DNA of 64,000 bases from Nepenthes gracilis. Lineage: Eukaryota; Streptophyta; Magnoliopsida; Caryophyllales; Nepenthaceae. Position 1 is the first letter of the stretch, and each line of letters opens with the position of its first letter. The DNA is taken from the NCBI GenBank assembly GCA_033239525.1, contig BSYO01000004.1:27938037-28002036 (forward strand), written 5' to 3'. This document shows, piece after piece, positions 46,927 through 59,100 of the stretch. Below the pieces are notes generated by a model. That model made no database searches. It was not told the DNA's origin and saw only the letters and a list, made by a program, of their open reading frames with translations. Both the position numbers and the translations under genes were made by a program.

Positions 46927-47999
46927 TTATCATCACCTTAATATCATAGTTAATCTTTTTAACTATAAATTTACAAAAATAAATAAATAAATAAATAAAA
47001 ATGTTCAAAAAATAATTCCTATAGTTTTTTCTAATATTATGATAACTTGGCCACCTGGCATAAAGTGAAAATATAACAATATAAAAACCATATTATTGAA
47101 TTTTGACTTAAGCTGAGGATGGCTGTTCTATCTAGGAATATCTATTATCACCATTGTCACTGTTACTGCCCGAGTCACCACCATCACCACAGTTATTATT
47201 ACCGTTGCTGCCACCAAAACAGCCCCCCGTTGCTACTATCCCCACAGTTACAAAAGCTTGTGTTATCATTATCGATACAAAGACTAATCCAATCATCGTT
47301 ACCTCTACCGCCACAGCTTGGATACGACAATGGTTGCTGCCGCCACCGCTCTGGCCCCTTGAGTCCAGACACAGCCTCCACAATCGTCATTGCCGCCTCG
47401 GCCACCACAATCACTACCGGCATTTGTTACCGGTATAGGCGATGCAACTGCAGCCCATTGACATACTTTTGGACATATAATTTTAGTATTCGGAAAATGA
47501 AAATGTTAGGTTCTATGTTATTAGTTTTCTCAGCTGTTTGATGACAATTATTTTACTAAGTAGAGAAATAATTATATCAAAAAATTAAACAAAACCTAAG
47601 AAAAAAATCACAAAATATAAAACATTATTGTCTTTTTTGCGTGTTTTTTTTTTCCAAATTAATAATATAATAAAAAATAGTACATTTTTTAACGTAGTGT
47701 GTATTTTATATTAGTTAGGCTCTTTTCTGCTGTTCCCCCTGAGTGTCTGACCCTGTGGGGTCAGTGGGATTTACTCAAAGCCCACAATCCGTATCAGCAC
47801 ACCGCCCTACGTACAATGTACACGACCTACCCGCTCAATTTTTCAGTAGGACATGTTAATAAAAATATTTCCAAAAATTTCTTTTTTAAGAATGTATTCC
47901 TAAATTTTATTTCTTATAATTTACGTTAAAGTTTATTTTTAGTATAATTTAATATTAGTAACATTTAAAATCATAAGATAAGATATTACATGAAATATC
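46927..47999. other. Intergenic DNA with cryptic simple sequence
   Basis: 47119-47440 is a cryptically simple CCA/TTA/CTG triplet-rich stretch, open in several frames on both strands with no protein resemblance. The flanks are AT-rich. No gene. Confidence 0.45.
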
Positions 48000-48212
48000 T
48001 AAAAAAAATAAAACCGGTAGGGTCATTGGCGAGCCTTTGGCACATTCAGGTCAAGCCAGATTTGATGATACTATTAGGATATGAGTCATTCCCGTATGAA
48101 CTCATATCTAATTGGCAAGACGACAGGTTTGGCCGAATATACACGAGTGCAAAACTAAGATGAAATATTATTGCTTGCGCGCACGATGAAGTAGCCTAAT
48201 GACAAAGTGTTG

Positions 48213-48395
48213 GTCCAGAGTGATAATACTTAGTCGAAGTGAAGTATGGGCCGGAGTGATGATACTTAGCCTAAATAAAGTATCGACCGAAGTAATGATA
48301 CTTGGTAGGAGTGAAGTATCAGCCGGAGTAGTGATACTTGGCCAAAGTGGAGTATTAGCCGGAGTGACGCAGCCGGGCCCGAGTGATGAGGCCAG
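48213..48395 (+). repeat. Tandem array of 36-bp units with an inverted repeat
   Basis: Four units of 36 bp (CCGGAGTGATGATACTT, AGCCGAAGTG, AAGTATCAG type) plus a decayed fifth. Each contains GATACTT ... AAGTATC, an inverted repeat with a loop of about ten bases; unit 3 is perfect over seven bases. It is unrelated in sequence to the arrays in elements A and B, but has the same design. Confidence 0.75.
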
Positions 48396-48695
48396 TCCAA
48401 TCTATACTGTTGATGCAAAAGCCGGCTGAGGGCACTTATACAAAGACCGAGGATGGCCTAACTGATGGCCGATGGTAACCTGTCTGGAAAGCCAATTATC
48501 TACAAAGTCCAGTGCAGGCAGCTGACTTCAAAATAGGTAGTTGACTTTTCAGAATTTGTAACCAACTTTACAGAACATAATAGGTCACCTGCAAAGTTCA
48601 GGATAGGAAGATGACTTTGCAGAGTAAATGGCAGACTTTGTAAGGCACACAACCGTCTTATAGAGCAAGCGCCGCTCAGTGAAAAGACGCATCTG

Positions 48696-48701
<6 letters not shown>

Positions 48702-48735
<34 letters not shown>
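48702..48735. repeat. AT microsatellite
   Basis: About seventeen AT units between TGTGTAC and AGTTGTG, inside the LTR-like segment. Confidence 0.85.
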
Positions 48736-48738
<3 letters not shown>

Positions 48739-49012
48739 GTGTTTCTGAAAATGTAAGAAATAGAATATACAAGGAGCCATGTCTTGCTTTTATGTTTTAT
48801 TCTTCGAGGGTTTCTATAATCAAGGATTTTTATAACCAAATTTTATATAGTAAAATTTTTGTAAACTACGTGTTAGTGGTTTTTCTCCCTCTTATTTAAA
48901 AGAGGATTTCCACGTAAATATTGTGCGTCTTATTTTTTCCTCTTCTTGTTGTGTGTGATTACTGTCATCATTTCTCCTCTTAATTCCACTGTTCAACAGG
49001 CGCCCATTTCCC

Positions 49013-49951
49013 AACAAATGCCAGGTTAGTTATTGTTCAAATCCATTAGATTGCACCATTTTGGGTTCGACTCGAAGAAGTTAATATCAGCAATGACAAA
49101 AAATAAAATAAAATGAAATAAAGAATTTACATTGGGTCAATTCGAGTTCTTGTTCTAGATTATGAAGTATTGGTTCCAATTCGGCTTCTCGAGTAGCCGA
49201 ACTGGGTTCTACTTCAAGGGTGACAGGCTGGCTTTTTCAGATCTAGTCTCAGCTCATGCCAAAGAATTAGGACATGGCTGCTTAGATAAAGCAGACCAGC
49301 ACCCGTCCTGATTCATGGAGACTGTGGTCCAAGCGCACAGCACCGTGGCTGGCAGCTCAATGCAGCTTTGGACCACCAAGCCGAAGAGACCACCACCCAA
49401 GAAAAGAGAGGGAAAAAAAAAAGAAATATTCGAACAAGTTATTGTGTAAAAAGTCTCTCTTGCTAACTCATCAATGATTCGCTAGATCACAAACGCCAAC
49501 ACCCTTGATGCTTTCCTCTGGATACACTGAGAGGTGATGCAGAGAAAGAGCATAAATTTCACTGTAAGGACAGTGAAAAGGTGACGTTTTCCTCCAGATT
49601 TTCCAGGAAAATTGTGTGCCCTTCCCCACCATCTTACAGTCTCTCTCTCAAAAGAAGCACACTTGCTTGAGGGTCAAAAGTTAAATAGAAAATTTCTCTC
49701 CATTAAAAAATGCTCATGAAAAATAGGTCATATTGAGATCATGCTTTCCTAGAAAATTTCCCTTTTTCTTCCACAAGTTTTCCAAAGTCTGTCGCGTTAC
49801 CTCGGAAAAAGATTTATCAAGCTGGTTCTGCAACACTGAACTCAGAAGCCAAGCAATGTGCCAATTGGAAGGGGGTTAGGTCGAGGCCATCTTCATTATA
49901 CTGGCAGCTTCAGTGAGCTAAGGATCCCTGTCTAAAGACCGTCACTAACCT
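49013..49951. other. Unassigned stretch, possible 3' part of a minus-strand gene
   Basis: Mostly without coding signal. On the minus strand a short frame ending at 49471 (reading EEIYALSLHHLSVYPEESI-like residues, of which YALSLHHLSVYPEES is clear) follows good acceptor-like tracts near 49566 and 49535. It could be a last exon of the unidentified gene at 49952-51480. This is speculative. Confidence 0.25.
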
Positions 49952-51480
49952 TCATACGAACACAAACCCATGGTAAGGATCATGATCAAGAGCACTGAGG
50001 AATTCAAGAGACCTGCTTATATGGATTTGCCTTTCATGTGCTGCATGATCCAAAGATATTATCTGTTTCGGATGCTGCATAGCATACCTACAATCAGATA
50101 GTCTACAAAGAGTCAAAAGTGCACGCCAACTAAAAAGAACCATAAACAAATTATTTGAAACTATTGCATCAATAACTCCACGGTCGACCGCAGTTTGGAT
50201 AAAGGAAGAGGGTTGCGGTAGTTAATAACAATTTCTTACCATCAACACTTCATCTTTTAGATTCTTATAAGATTTTGTTTGCTACAACTTTACTACAATT
50301 ATCGAAATTATTCCACAAATTATTTACATCTTCTCTACTGCCTATTCCCAAGTGTCTTCTTTCAGCCACTTACCTCTAATTTTCATTACATGTTTTTCCC
50401 TCCAGGTTCCACCAGCTAGTTTTGCTACACTCAGATGTATATCCTCTTTTTTAAATCTTTTAATCTTTTACCTAATATCAAAACATGTTTGTGTAGTTAG
50501 ATCTCTAAGGAAATTATTTTACAAACCTCAAATGTAAATCTATCTAATTTTCAAACTTATTTGACTAGAATTGGGTCCATTTTCAAAAGCATCAAGTGAT
50601 CATACATTCTATAAAAGCAAATATCCATTATTAAAGGTCATCGGAGTGAGCAAACTTTTTAAATCATATCCAGTGAATCACTGTTATAGCTTATCTTTTT
50701 TAGTCTCATCCACAACAATGTCGGGACTTTTATGTTTATTCTTCATGTGTACCGAAGCTTATAACCTATCTTTTCAATTTTCCTTGGTTTTTATCCTACC
50801 CACTTGATTTTGTTGGGACCCGACCTACAATTTGAACCGCAAGGAAACATACAATAATAAAGACACATTTTTACAAGCTCCAATAAATAAAAACACGATC
50901 GATAAAAATATCTTCACTATCATTTTTCGATTACAAACTCCATTTTGAACTACCTTAAGAAAATAAGTCCAAATACTAAAAGAGAAGAAATAGAATCCAT
51001 TCTTAAATATCTTCACGGAGATTTGAATGATTCAAATACAAACAATGTACAAATCTTCCTCGTCTCCCTTTTCTCTCTCTTTTTCTTCTTTTCTCTCTCA
51101 AAACAGCACTCAAGTTGTAGTGGTCAAACCCTAACACGCATCAAGCTTATCTCAAAATAAGTCCGCGATAATATAGAACACACGTATTCTAGAAATGAGA
51201 AAAATAGAGCTCCAAAAACATGGATCTTAAATGGCGCCTAAGGCGCGCCTGATGCTACTGGAATCAGCACCTCAGGCCTTCATCGCGTGTGTGAAAATAC
51301 TAATCAAATCGTAGTATCGAATAGATGACTTTATAACCCAACAGATTTCTAATAGGCAAATGATGTTAATTTTACCTTGAGCCATTGTATCCACTATCTT
51401 CATGCTTTTTTTCCAATAAAGGTTCCAATGTTTGCATGTGCCAATCTAAAAATTCTACCCTATTGGACTAGTCTCTCCTG
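49952..51480 (-). pseudogene. Two candidate exons of an unidentified minus-strand gene
   Basis: An exon ending at 51376 reads VEFLDWHMQTLEPLLEKKH and then EDSGYNGS, with donor TCAAG|GTAAAATT. It joins in phase to 50087-49952 (acceptor CTGATTGTAG|G), which reads YAMQHPKQIISLDHAAHERQ, then SLEFLSALDHDPYHGF and a stop. Upstream of 51480 another frame reads LDHCQPRLQSNTESIMQEQE and is separated by a one-base shift and a TAG. Codon content looks protein-like and the splice phase agrees, but I do not recognise the family. The frameshift suggests a pseudogene. Chance ORFs cannot be excluded. Confidence 0.3.
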
Positions 51481-51821
51481 CTCTTGCATAATTGACTCAG
51501 TGTTTGACTGTAAACGTGGCTGGCAATGATCTAGCCCACCCACTCTTACCCATTTGTTTAACTCTCTGAACGGTATAGGGAGAATACATCACTGTTGATG
51601 TATGCCCTAACAATATCGCATGTCAAATTCAATCATAAAGATCTTACAAAAGTTTTACGCCAGCTATCTAATGCCCAATGCAACCTCCTTTACCTGGGCT
51701 TGGAGTTGACCATTGCAAAGCTAAATTATTTAAAACTAATATAGGAGAAAACTTATGTAGCACAAAACTTGTTCCAAATCACTATCAGTTGAGAATTTAA
51801 TGCCAACCTTTGATGGCATCT

Positions 51822-53441
51822 CTATTCCTTTTGATAGAAGGAAAGAACAAGATCTTTATGTACAGAAAAGAGCTGCGTGACGACAAAAAGCTGCAGCAAG
51901 AGCAAGGAAGACTGCAAATCAGTACTCTGAGTTGTCATGAGCATTCATGAATTAAAAACACAGTACACATGCATGTATCGATAAATTTTCAGACTTAAGT
52001 AAAATGAAAGATCTATATAGAAGCGCATCAGACAAACATCATGGAGAAAAAACCTTTATGTAACCTCCATTTTAGCTTGGGTGAAAGATTTGCATTTGCA
52101 TGAATCAATATATCAATACTCAAAGAACACACCTTCATAAATGCATGATCATGGCTAGGGAATGAATCAATGATCTCTCCTTCAGAAGCAGTGATACCTG
52201 AAATTGGAACAATACAACATTGCTTCGATTAATAGGAGGGAAAACATAAGTGAATAGGGGAGGGATTATTATAGATTCATTTGCAGCCAGCCTCGTCATA
52301 CATTCCATAAAAGCATAACAATTACTCAAAACCCATTATTACTTAAACATGGGATGTGCAACCGCTGCATGCAGGTGGGTATCCAAATGTCAAGTTACTG
52401 ATATTGATACTTAGAGGAAAGTAAGAGCAAAAATAGCCATGGTCAAATTGTTGGGGCCAAATATACTGCAGATCCAATATTTAAGTCAATGTCTTCATTT
52501 CAAGGTTCTCAATCCAGAAATTTCTACATCTACATGATGTTTCTTGATGGGCATATACAATTTCAAGCTTCAATTGGTCAGACAGTATCTAGAATTATTT
52601 TCATCACACGCTTTTTACATTTGTGTCAGTCTTTGCAACAGAAATAAAAGGGGATATGATAACTAAAATGAAATAACCCTACCTTTTCATCATTGGACTG
52701 AACATTTGTAATTGTGTGAGAGCAAAGGTCAGAGCAAGGAGAATCCAAGTAAGCCCTTAACACAGCTAAGAAACCTTTTGGCAGCTTTAACCTACAATTA
52801 GTAATTATATTAATTGAAGCAGCAGATTTGTTCAGCTATAATATCATTATCAACAAAATTCAAGAGTTAACTAACTTCATCTAACATCCGTCAACACAAT
52901 AAGGGGAACAAATTTGACAGATATAATATGAATTTAACTCACAACAATACTTAAAGCCATAATCACTTTTAAAAACTGGATAAATAACCGCTGATGGTGA
53001 ACAATGGAATAAAAAATGAATAAATTGAAGAGAGGATGCTCCTTACGGGGATGATGGAACCACTGTGGCTCCAGCATCTCTTATAAATCAACAATCTGAA
53101 ATCACACCTTTGATCCCAAGAGATTCTTTGTATATAATGCCAACAGCATGCACTCAGTATATCCCACAAATTGCCATCACTTCAGTATAGAGAAAGTACT
53201 CATCAACTAACCATCAAGGAAACATATCTTTTCAAGATAAAAACTCCTTAATATAGTTTTAACTATTACCAGTACCTCTAGGCAGAATATTGAAGAAAAA
53301 ATATACCTGCCCATCGGTGCTATTGTAGATGGACAGCTTTCTTGCCAAATAACTTTCTCCAACGAGCTTTGAATGATAAGGACACAAGGATGCTAATAGC
53401 TCCTTTTGATTAGGTAGCTGTGGCATTGATGGTGATCTCAC
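51822..53441 (-). pseudogene. 3' remnant of a DENN (AEX-3) domain protein gene
   Basis: DENN proteins are guanine-nucleotide exchange factors for Rab GTPases. Four exons in order on the minus strand match the C-terminus of plant DENN-domain proteins: 53441-53307 (SPSMPQLPNQKELLASL, then HSKLVGESYLARK), 52791-52683 (VKAAKRFL, then LRAYLDS and HTITNVQSNDEK), 52197-52133 (VSLLLKE, then IDSFPSHDHAFMK) and 51890-51822 (LFVVTQLFSVHKDLVLSFYQ, stop TAG). All introns are GT-AG. Exon 2 is 109 bases, one more than needed; exon 3 is 65, one fewer. The first shift leads to an early stop, so the gene cannot make the protein. Only about 125 residues remain; no upstream exons were found before transposon-rich DNA. 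A sequencing error at both places is possible but less likely, since the other genes here are clean. Confidence 0.8.
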
Positions 53442-54889
53442 CTAATGTCGAAGAAGAAAATTAGAGCTTTAATGTGTTGAGTATTTGAATAACTATGTGC
53501 ACAAGATGATCAGTTGTAAACATAATTCTCTGAAGAAATTACATAGGACATAATATCACTTCTGTTTACTAGAAAGCCTTAAACCTAGTTATCCAAGACT
53601 ACAACCACCAATTAAAATCAAGCACCGCAGCAGCTCACCTACTATCCAATTAAAATCAAAACCATCAGCAGCTAAGGCAGGCACAAGGTTATAACCACCA
53701 AAGCAAAAATTGGTACAAGCTATTTCACAGCCGTGTATACTGATAGGGATCCCCATTCCAAGAACCATAATTGAGAAGGAATCAATTGAGCTCCACACAC
53801 CCCAAGATGTCAATCAGTCAAAGATGAAAAAATATAAACCCTCACCCCCATCTAGGGTCCACCCTAATTTCCAGCTCACAAAATAATAATTAGAATAGAT
53901 TAATTAATACAAGCAATATATTACACCGATCCGCTAAAAGAAATTACAAATTGACCCTCAATCAGGCCAAATAATCCCTGTAGTGAAATCTAGGAAGAGC
54001 TGCAGTAATATCTAAGATAGGAACACCAAATGACCCTGAATCAGCCTGAACAACTTCCAGAGTGGAATCCAGAAAAGTCAAAGAAAAGCCTGGAAGGGTA
54101 CCAAGTTCCAAGTGTCCTCAAATCTCTCAATTTTTTTCTTAATCGTTAAATGCCTTTCCCCAAAGCCAACCTATCCTATATATAGAGAAATCAACCCAAA
54201 ACCATACTGATGCTTAAAGTCCTGATTCCAATATTGCTCTTAAATGAAGAATTACATATATATCTCGACACCTGCATGTTGTTTGCTACTGGAGTACCAT
54301 TGTAGCTTGTCACTAGAATAGACCACCACTGGCGTGTTTGACCAATAATGACCTAATCGCCCCTAACAATTGAAGAAGAATCACGGGGCTAAATAAAATA
54401 AAATAAGTAAATAGCTTCTTGAGCATGCTAAACTACAGCCCAAGTCTTCCACACGGCTCATCGACAACCTCTGGGCCTCTTTCCATGCCTTTTTGCAACC
54501 CTACCACTCCTTCACAAAGACGTGCTATCATCATTTCCTGACCCATCAAGATTATCCTTTCCATCAATTATAAAATCTAAAAGCCTTTCAACCCCATATT
54601 CACCCATTGTAGTTATCATCATCAGGCTCCATTATCACGAAAGCTTGGCCAGCCTCGCATCTCTGACCCCTACCCCATTTTTCATATCAATTGAAACACA
54701 ACCTTTTTTTTACTTTCCTCTAGAATTTTTCATTAGACATCATCTTCATTACCTTAGATTTATCCCTCGAATTGATCTCCACCTCTTCTTTTCCTCCCAA
54801 TGTGTCTCTTGGCCCAACCTTAGACTATCTAAGATCCTTTTTCAAATCTGCTCCCATTCAGTTTTTGTGCTATCCTTGGCTCGCCTCTT
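53442..54889. other. Unassigned stretch upstream of the DENN remnant
   Basis: The missing DENN exons were looked for and not seen. Short frames such as 53589-53813 (-) and 54522-54908 (+) match nothing recognised. The sequence is unremarkable in composition. Confidence 0.4.
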
Positions 54890-55400
54890 TAATTCAAAGC
54901 AACTTTGATCTAAGATTTCATCCATCCAGATAGCCTCCAAAAATCTCTATGGTTGCTTCAAATCAATTCTTTGGCTGCTTCAGCCTCAATTTTAGCCCTT
55001 CGATGAAGGTTCACGTTAGCATCTCCTCTGCCCAACTCTTAAGCATTGTTTGTAGTAGGCAAAACTCCTCAACATAGGTTTGGAGCTCACCCTCATGGCA
55101 CAACTCAACCAGTTGTCCATAATGGTTGACCATCAACGATGGTCCCATAGAGACAAAAAATCATATTTAAATGTTGTCCACCCCATTTGAACTTGTCCTT
55201 TGCTAAGGCCCCTCTCGTTCATGCTCCACTTAGTCTCTTGCCAATTCCCTTGGTGATTCCAGACATAGAAGTATATGACAGTTGTCCTCCCATGAATTCA
55301 CCAATAGTCTCCTCCAACATATCTGCCTTCAACCATGCTCTGTGCATGGATGAAAATATCAGTGTTGATCGTAGTCATATCTGTAATATTCCGGATCCCG
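54890..55400 (-). mobile_element. Decayed Ty3/gypsy-type gag fragment
   Basis: On the minus strand the frame reads YGQLVELCHEGELQTYVEEF, then LLQTMLKSWAEEM, a stop, and TFIEGLKLRLKQPK. This resembles the capsid-type retrotransposon gag helix region (a Q..ESV.EY...F..L..Q..., then F..GL...I pattern). Upstream, DMLEETIGEFMGG and FKWGGQHLNM may be its N-terminal part. Several stops. No pol was found with it. Confidence 0.4.
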
Positions 55401-55577
55401 TCTAGATTATTTTAATATTTATTATCATTTTGGGTATTTTGAATGTGGTGAAAATAAATTAAAATATTGTGAAATTTTAAAGAATGATCGAATTTTGAAG
55501 TGGTGTCCGGAGTGCGCCCGTGCTATTGTCCAAATACCGAGTTGGATTTAGGAATAAAAGAAAAAAGAAAATGTAAA

Positions 55578-55625
<48 letters not shown>

Positions 55626-56338
55626 GGAAAATAAAAAGAAAAAAAAACATAAGAAAGGAGGGGTTTGGGAGAGAGGGGAGAAAGAGGAGAGAGGAAAAAA
55701 GGGGGTAGGGTTTCGGCACGGAGGAAGAAGAAGAGGGAGAAGGAGGGAGAGAGAAAAAGGCGGCAGTTGGCTCATGGTGAGACATATGGCCCTGGGCGCG
55801 GCGTCTTGGCGGCAACATGACCCATCGAGGAGGGAGAAGCGGCATGGCATCGTCGAGGAGAAAGACAAAGAGTGCAAAATCATATTACAAAAGGCTTGCC
55901 AGCTCTTCCCTCACTCCAAGATTTTGCACTTGGCAACCACCGCCTGAAGACAAAAATAAATGGCCTTTGGCCTTTATATACACAATGGGCCTAGTGGTGT
56001 CCACCACCAGCTTGACGGGACCACGCCTCCTAGGCCTCGCGGCCCGAGGCGTGCAATAGATTGGGAAGTTGTAGCTATCCAGATTGGAACTACCCACTGC
56101 AAAAGCATAGCGGCCCTACGAAGAGGGTGTCCTTTGGGTTTTAGAGTCCTCGTCCATGTCTCAGCTACCTCTCGAACATGTCTCCTTGACGGCTCCTCAC
56201 GCTTGATAGGCTTTTCTCCAAAAGTGAGGAAATTTCCTTCTTTGAGTTGACAAAGATACCCTTACGAAGGAGTGACTGACATTGTCAAATGCATAATCAT
56301 CCCTTACCACAACATAAACTCATAAAGCTAACTCCTTT
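55401..56338 (-). other. Unassigned stretch, possible LTR of the gag fragment
   Basis: Contains a TAA/AAT microsatellite (about 55579-55623), an AG-rich segment (55660-55760) and, on the minus strand, a TATA-like GTATATAAAGG at about 55972-55982. GC content rises after 55790. The order LTR then gag on the minus strand would fit a decayed gypsy element at 54890-56338, but no second LTR was found. Confidence 0.3.
55579..55623. repeat. AAT trinucleotide microsatellite
   Basis: About fourteen consecutive AAT/TAA units after AAAATATAATAAT. Likely polymorphic. Confidence 0.85.
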
Positions 56339-56343
56339 GAACG

Positions 56344-56684
56344 TGTAAGAAAACGTGAGAAGATTTGAAGAAGCCGAAGCTAAACGAAGGAGACGACGAG
56401 AAGCAAAAATGGAGGAGGAAGATGGTAGCAAAAAAGCAATTTTCATTTAATGCTATAAATACTGTCACTTCACACCTCACACTGCACGAGGGTGGAGATA
56501 TTTATTTACAAAACTAGCCTAAAAATGAATACAAAAGTTGCCTAAATACACAGAAAACCTACCCAAAAAATAAAATACAAAATATACGAAAATAACGAAA
56601 ATATGGAAATACAATAAACCAATTCCTAAATAAAATATACTATAATACAAAATATGGAAATACAATATCACGTATTTTCTAATA
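56344..56684 (-). repeat. 3' LTR of the minus-strand Copia element
   Basis: A 341-bp LTR matching 60929-61238. It has an extra segment around 56489-56512 (GAGGGTGGAGATATTT) absent from the other LTR. On the minus strand it starts TATTAGAAAATACG and ends TTTCTTACA. Confidence 0.85.
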
Positions 56685-56799
56685 CGCCCCCGCAAGATGG
56701 AGCGTATATGTTAATGATGCCCATCTTGGATAAATGAAAGTTCAAACGATGTGAGGGTAAAGGCTTGGTGAAGATATCCAAGCCATTGTGAGTAGTGAC

Positions 56800-57960
56800 A
56801 TGATGGGTGCGAATGCTTCCGTCTTCACGAATGAGATGGCCACCTGTATTTCGACTTCATGGAAAACCTGGGTTGGCGGCGATGTGAAGAGCTACTTGAT
56901 TCTCTCAATATAAGAGTGCTTTGCGTAGGGATGCAAAACCTGCCAAATCGGTCAAAATATAACGAAGCGAGACAATTCACAACAAGTTGTGGCCATGGAT
57001 CAATATTTGGCGGATGAGCGAGAGACAACGGATTGTTTCTTGCATTTCGAGAAATAAGGGGAGTTCCCAGAAAGACACAATAACCGATAATAGAGTTATG
57101 TATGCATTTCTGCATTTTGAATGTTAGATCTTTGAAGAAAGTAGTATGCCTTGGCTTTTAGTTTTAAGTATCGCAATACTTGGTATGCAACATTTAAATG
57201 ACTCATGGTGGGTTGATTCATAAATTGACTTAAAGTTTGTCTTTTGCATGATATCGGGCCGTGTGACAATGAGGTACAAAAGGCGACCATGAGTCTTCTA
57301 TACACACTAGGGTCTTTAAGAGCACTCCTATTTGCTTACGTGATTTCAAATTTTGGTCCATGGGTAGTTTCGGGGTTTAGAACCAATGGTGCATCGCTAA
57401 AATGTCGAGTGTACTTTCGTTGACAAATGTGGATACCCTTCGGTGACCGGGCGACTTGAATAAAAGAAAGTACCGTATAAGTCCTTTATTTTAAAGGTCC
57501 GATTTAGAAAGGATTTAATAGAGGTTATCGATTGTAAACAATTACGATGACAATGATGTTATCAACATATACAAGAAGGATTGTAAAGGATTGATTATCT
57601 TGTTTAGTGAATAAAAATCTGCTTGATTGAACGAAACCAAGCGTAATTAGAGAACCAGAAAAGTTTTGAATACCATTATCGAAAGACCATAGATGCTTTT
57701 TGATAGTTTACATATTTGGTTAGGACCTTTGATGTAACCGGAGGTGGTTTCATATATATTTCTTCGTTTAGGTTTCCATTTAAAAAGGCATTGTTGACAT
57801 CAAAGCGATATAAGTGCCATCCTTTTATGGCGGCTATAGCTAAGAGGCATCGCACAGTGCTAAGTTTGGCAATTGGAGAAAAGGTTTCATGATAGTCCAC
57901 TCCTTCCTGTTGTGTGTATCCTTTTACTACTAAACGACATTTGTGTCTTTCAATACTCCC
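56800..57960 (-). pseudogene. Copia reverse transcriptase and RNase H, degenerate
   Basis: The RT start is seen at 57900-57720: [20 protein letters not shown], then [16 protein letters not shown] and [10 protein letters not shown]. Further on are YRRLMVAFCTSL...SQFMNQPTMSHLNVAYQVLR and YLK (57305-57140). The RNase H part includes SIIGYCVFLGTPLISRNAR (about 57090-57030). The segment for the central catalytic boxes is frameshifted. Typical of RE1-type plant Copia polyproteins. Confidence 0.82.
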
Positions 57961-58619
57961 ATCGCTATTGAGTTTTAATTTGAAAACATATCGAAAAAGA
58001 TCGGTGACAATCTATGTGTTATTTGATTCTAGAGCATTTAACTCTGCTTTTATAGCGTTGCACGGTGGATCGAGACATAAAGCGTAGGTTTGCGGTTCAA
58101 TTTGAGATGAGACGAGAGGATGAAAAATGGCTATAGAGTGGAGACAATTTGTGATAGGATATATAATTTTCAAGGGGGATAAGGCGTGCCGGGATGCTTG
58201 GCACTGATGCTTGGGTGGATGTAGTTTGGTATGCATGATTGCGGTGAAAATCTTTGAGGTATTGAGGAGCTTTTCTAGTTCTAGTGGTTCTGCGAAGAGG
58301 AGTTTTATCTTGCATAGGAGATGGTAAGTGTGTGGAGAAGGTTGTGGATAGCCATCTAAAACTCCTAGAGTGGTTTCCAATTGCCCCCGGTTAGGGGTTG
58401 AGGTAAGAGGTTCAGAGATCTATAGTGTCCGGATTCCAAACAAATTCGGGGATGATGGGGGTTGTTTATCGAGTCTACTTTAGGGGGCAGTTTCAGCATT
58501 ACTTTGAAAAGGAAAAATGTTTTCATGAAAGATGACATCCAGAGAGTAAAATGTCTTGTGGCTATGTAAGTCAAGTAACTTGTAACCTTTAACACCAAAG
58601 GGGTACCCCAAAAATACAC

Positions 58620-59100
58620 AAGTCCTACTTCGAGTCGAATTTTTTTAGCTCCAGGAAAGTGTGGCAGAAAACACAGTGACCAAAAATACTTAAGTGATCA
58701 TAACTTGGTTTGACTCCAAATAGAATTTCATATGGGATCTTATTTTCTAACACGAGAGTGGGGATTCTATTTATAATGTAAGCTGCAGTCAGAATGCAAT
58801 CACTCCAATACTTCAATAGAAGGCCTGATTGAAATCTAATAGCTCTAGCTACATTTAATAAATGTTGGTGTTTGCGCTCAACAACACCATTTTGTTGTGG
58901 TGTTTCCATGCAACTGCGTTGGTAGATAATACCTTTTCTACTGTAGAAATCTCCCAAGCTGAATTCGGACTCGTTGTCAGTGCGAATAATTTTAATGTTG
59001 ACATTAAATTGTATTGCGATAAGATTGTAAAAGGCCTCTAAGCACATTTTTGTATCAGATTTTTATCTTAGAAGATAAATCCAAGTACTTCTTGAAAGGT
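58620..59100 (-). pseudogene. Copia integrase core, degenerate
   Basis: The frame 59047-58625 reads IKIIRTDNESEFSLGDF, METPQQNGVVERKHQHLLNV, ARA and then YWSDCILTAAYIINRIP and PYEILFGVKPSYDHLSIFG, all hallmarks of the Copia integrase core (RTDN...EF, then the QQNGVVERKH glutamate). The upstream zinc-binding part lies in interrupted sequence up to about 59500. Confidence 0.85.

Larger units (their letters stand above)
48000..49012 (+). mobile_element. LTR-like segment with internal tandem hairpin repeats
   Basis: The 3' part (48790-48990) has the layout of a plant LTR R/U5 region: GTGGTTTTTCTCCCTCTTAT, then TTAAAAGAGGATTTCCACGTAAA read in pieces, and T-rich sequence ending GTTCAACA. This small inverted motif with CCACGTAAA is also found in the element A LTRs. 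Upstream are a tandem array (48213-48360) and imperfect repeats around GACTTTGCAGA (48490-48640). The left end and a target duplication could not be fixed. It could be a solo LTR or the 3' end of a decayed element. Confidence 0.4.

Noticed and set aside
47119..47541. ORF of 140 codons rich in His, Tyr and Pro
   Set aside because: Cryptically simple CCA/TTA triplet sequence open in several frames on both strands; no domain or splice signals.
52969..53190. Minus-strand ORF with a GTAAGG donor between DENN exons 1 and 2
   Set aside because: No acceptor gives a phase that links it to the DENN exons, DENN homologues have no such segment, and the opposite strand is equally open.
54522..54908. Plus-strand ORF of 128 codons
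   Set aside because: Ser/Phe/Leu/Ile-rich translation of T/C-rich DNA without recognisable domains, splice sites or promoter.
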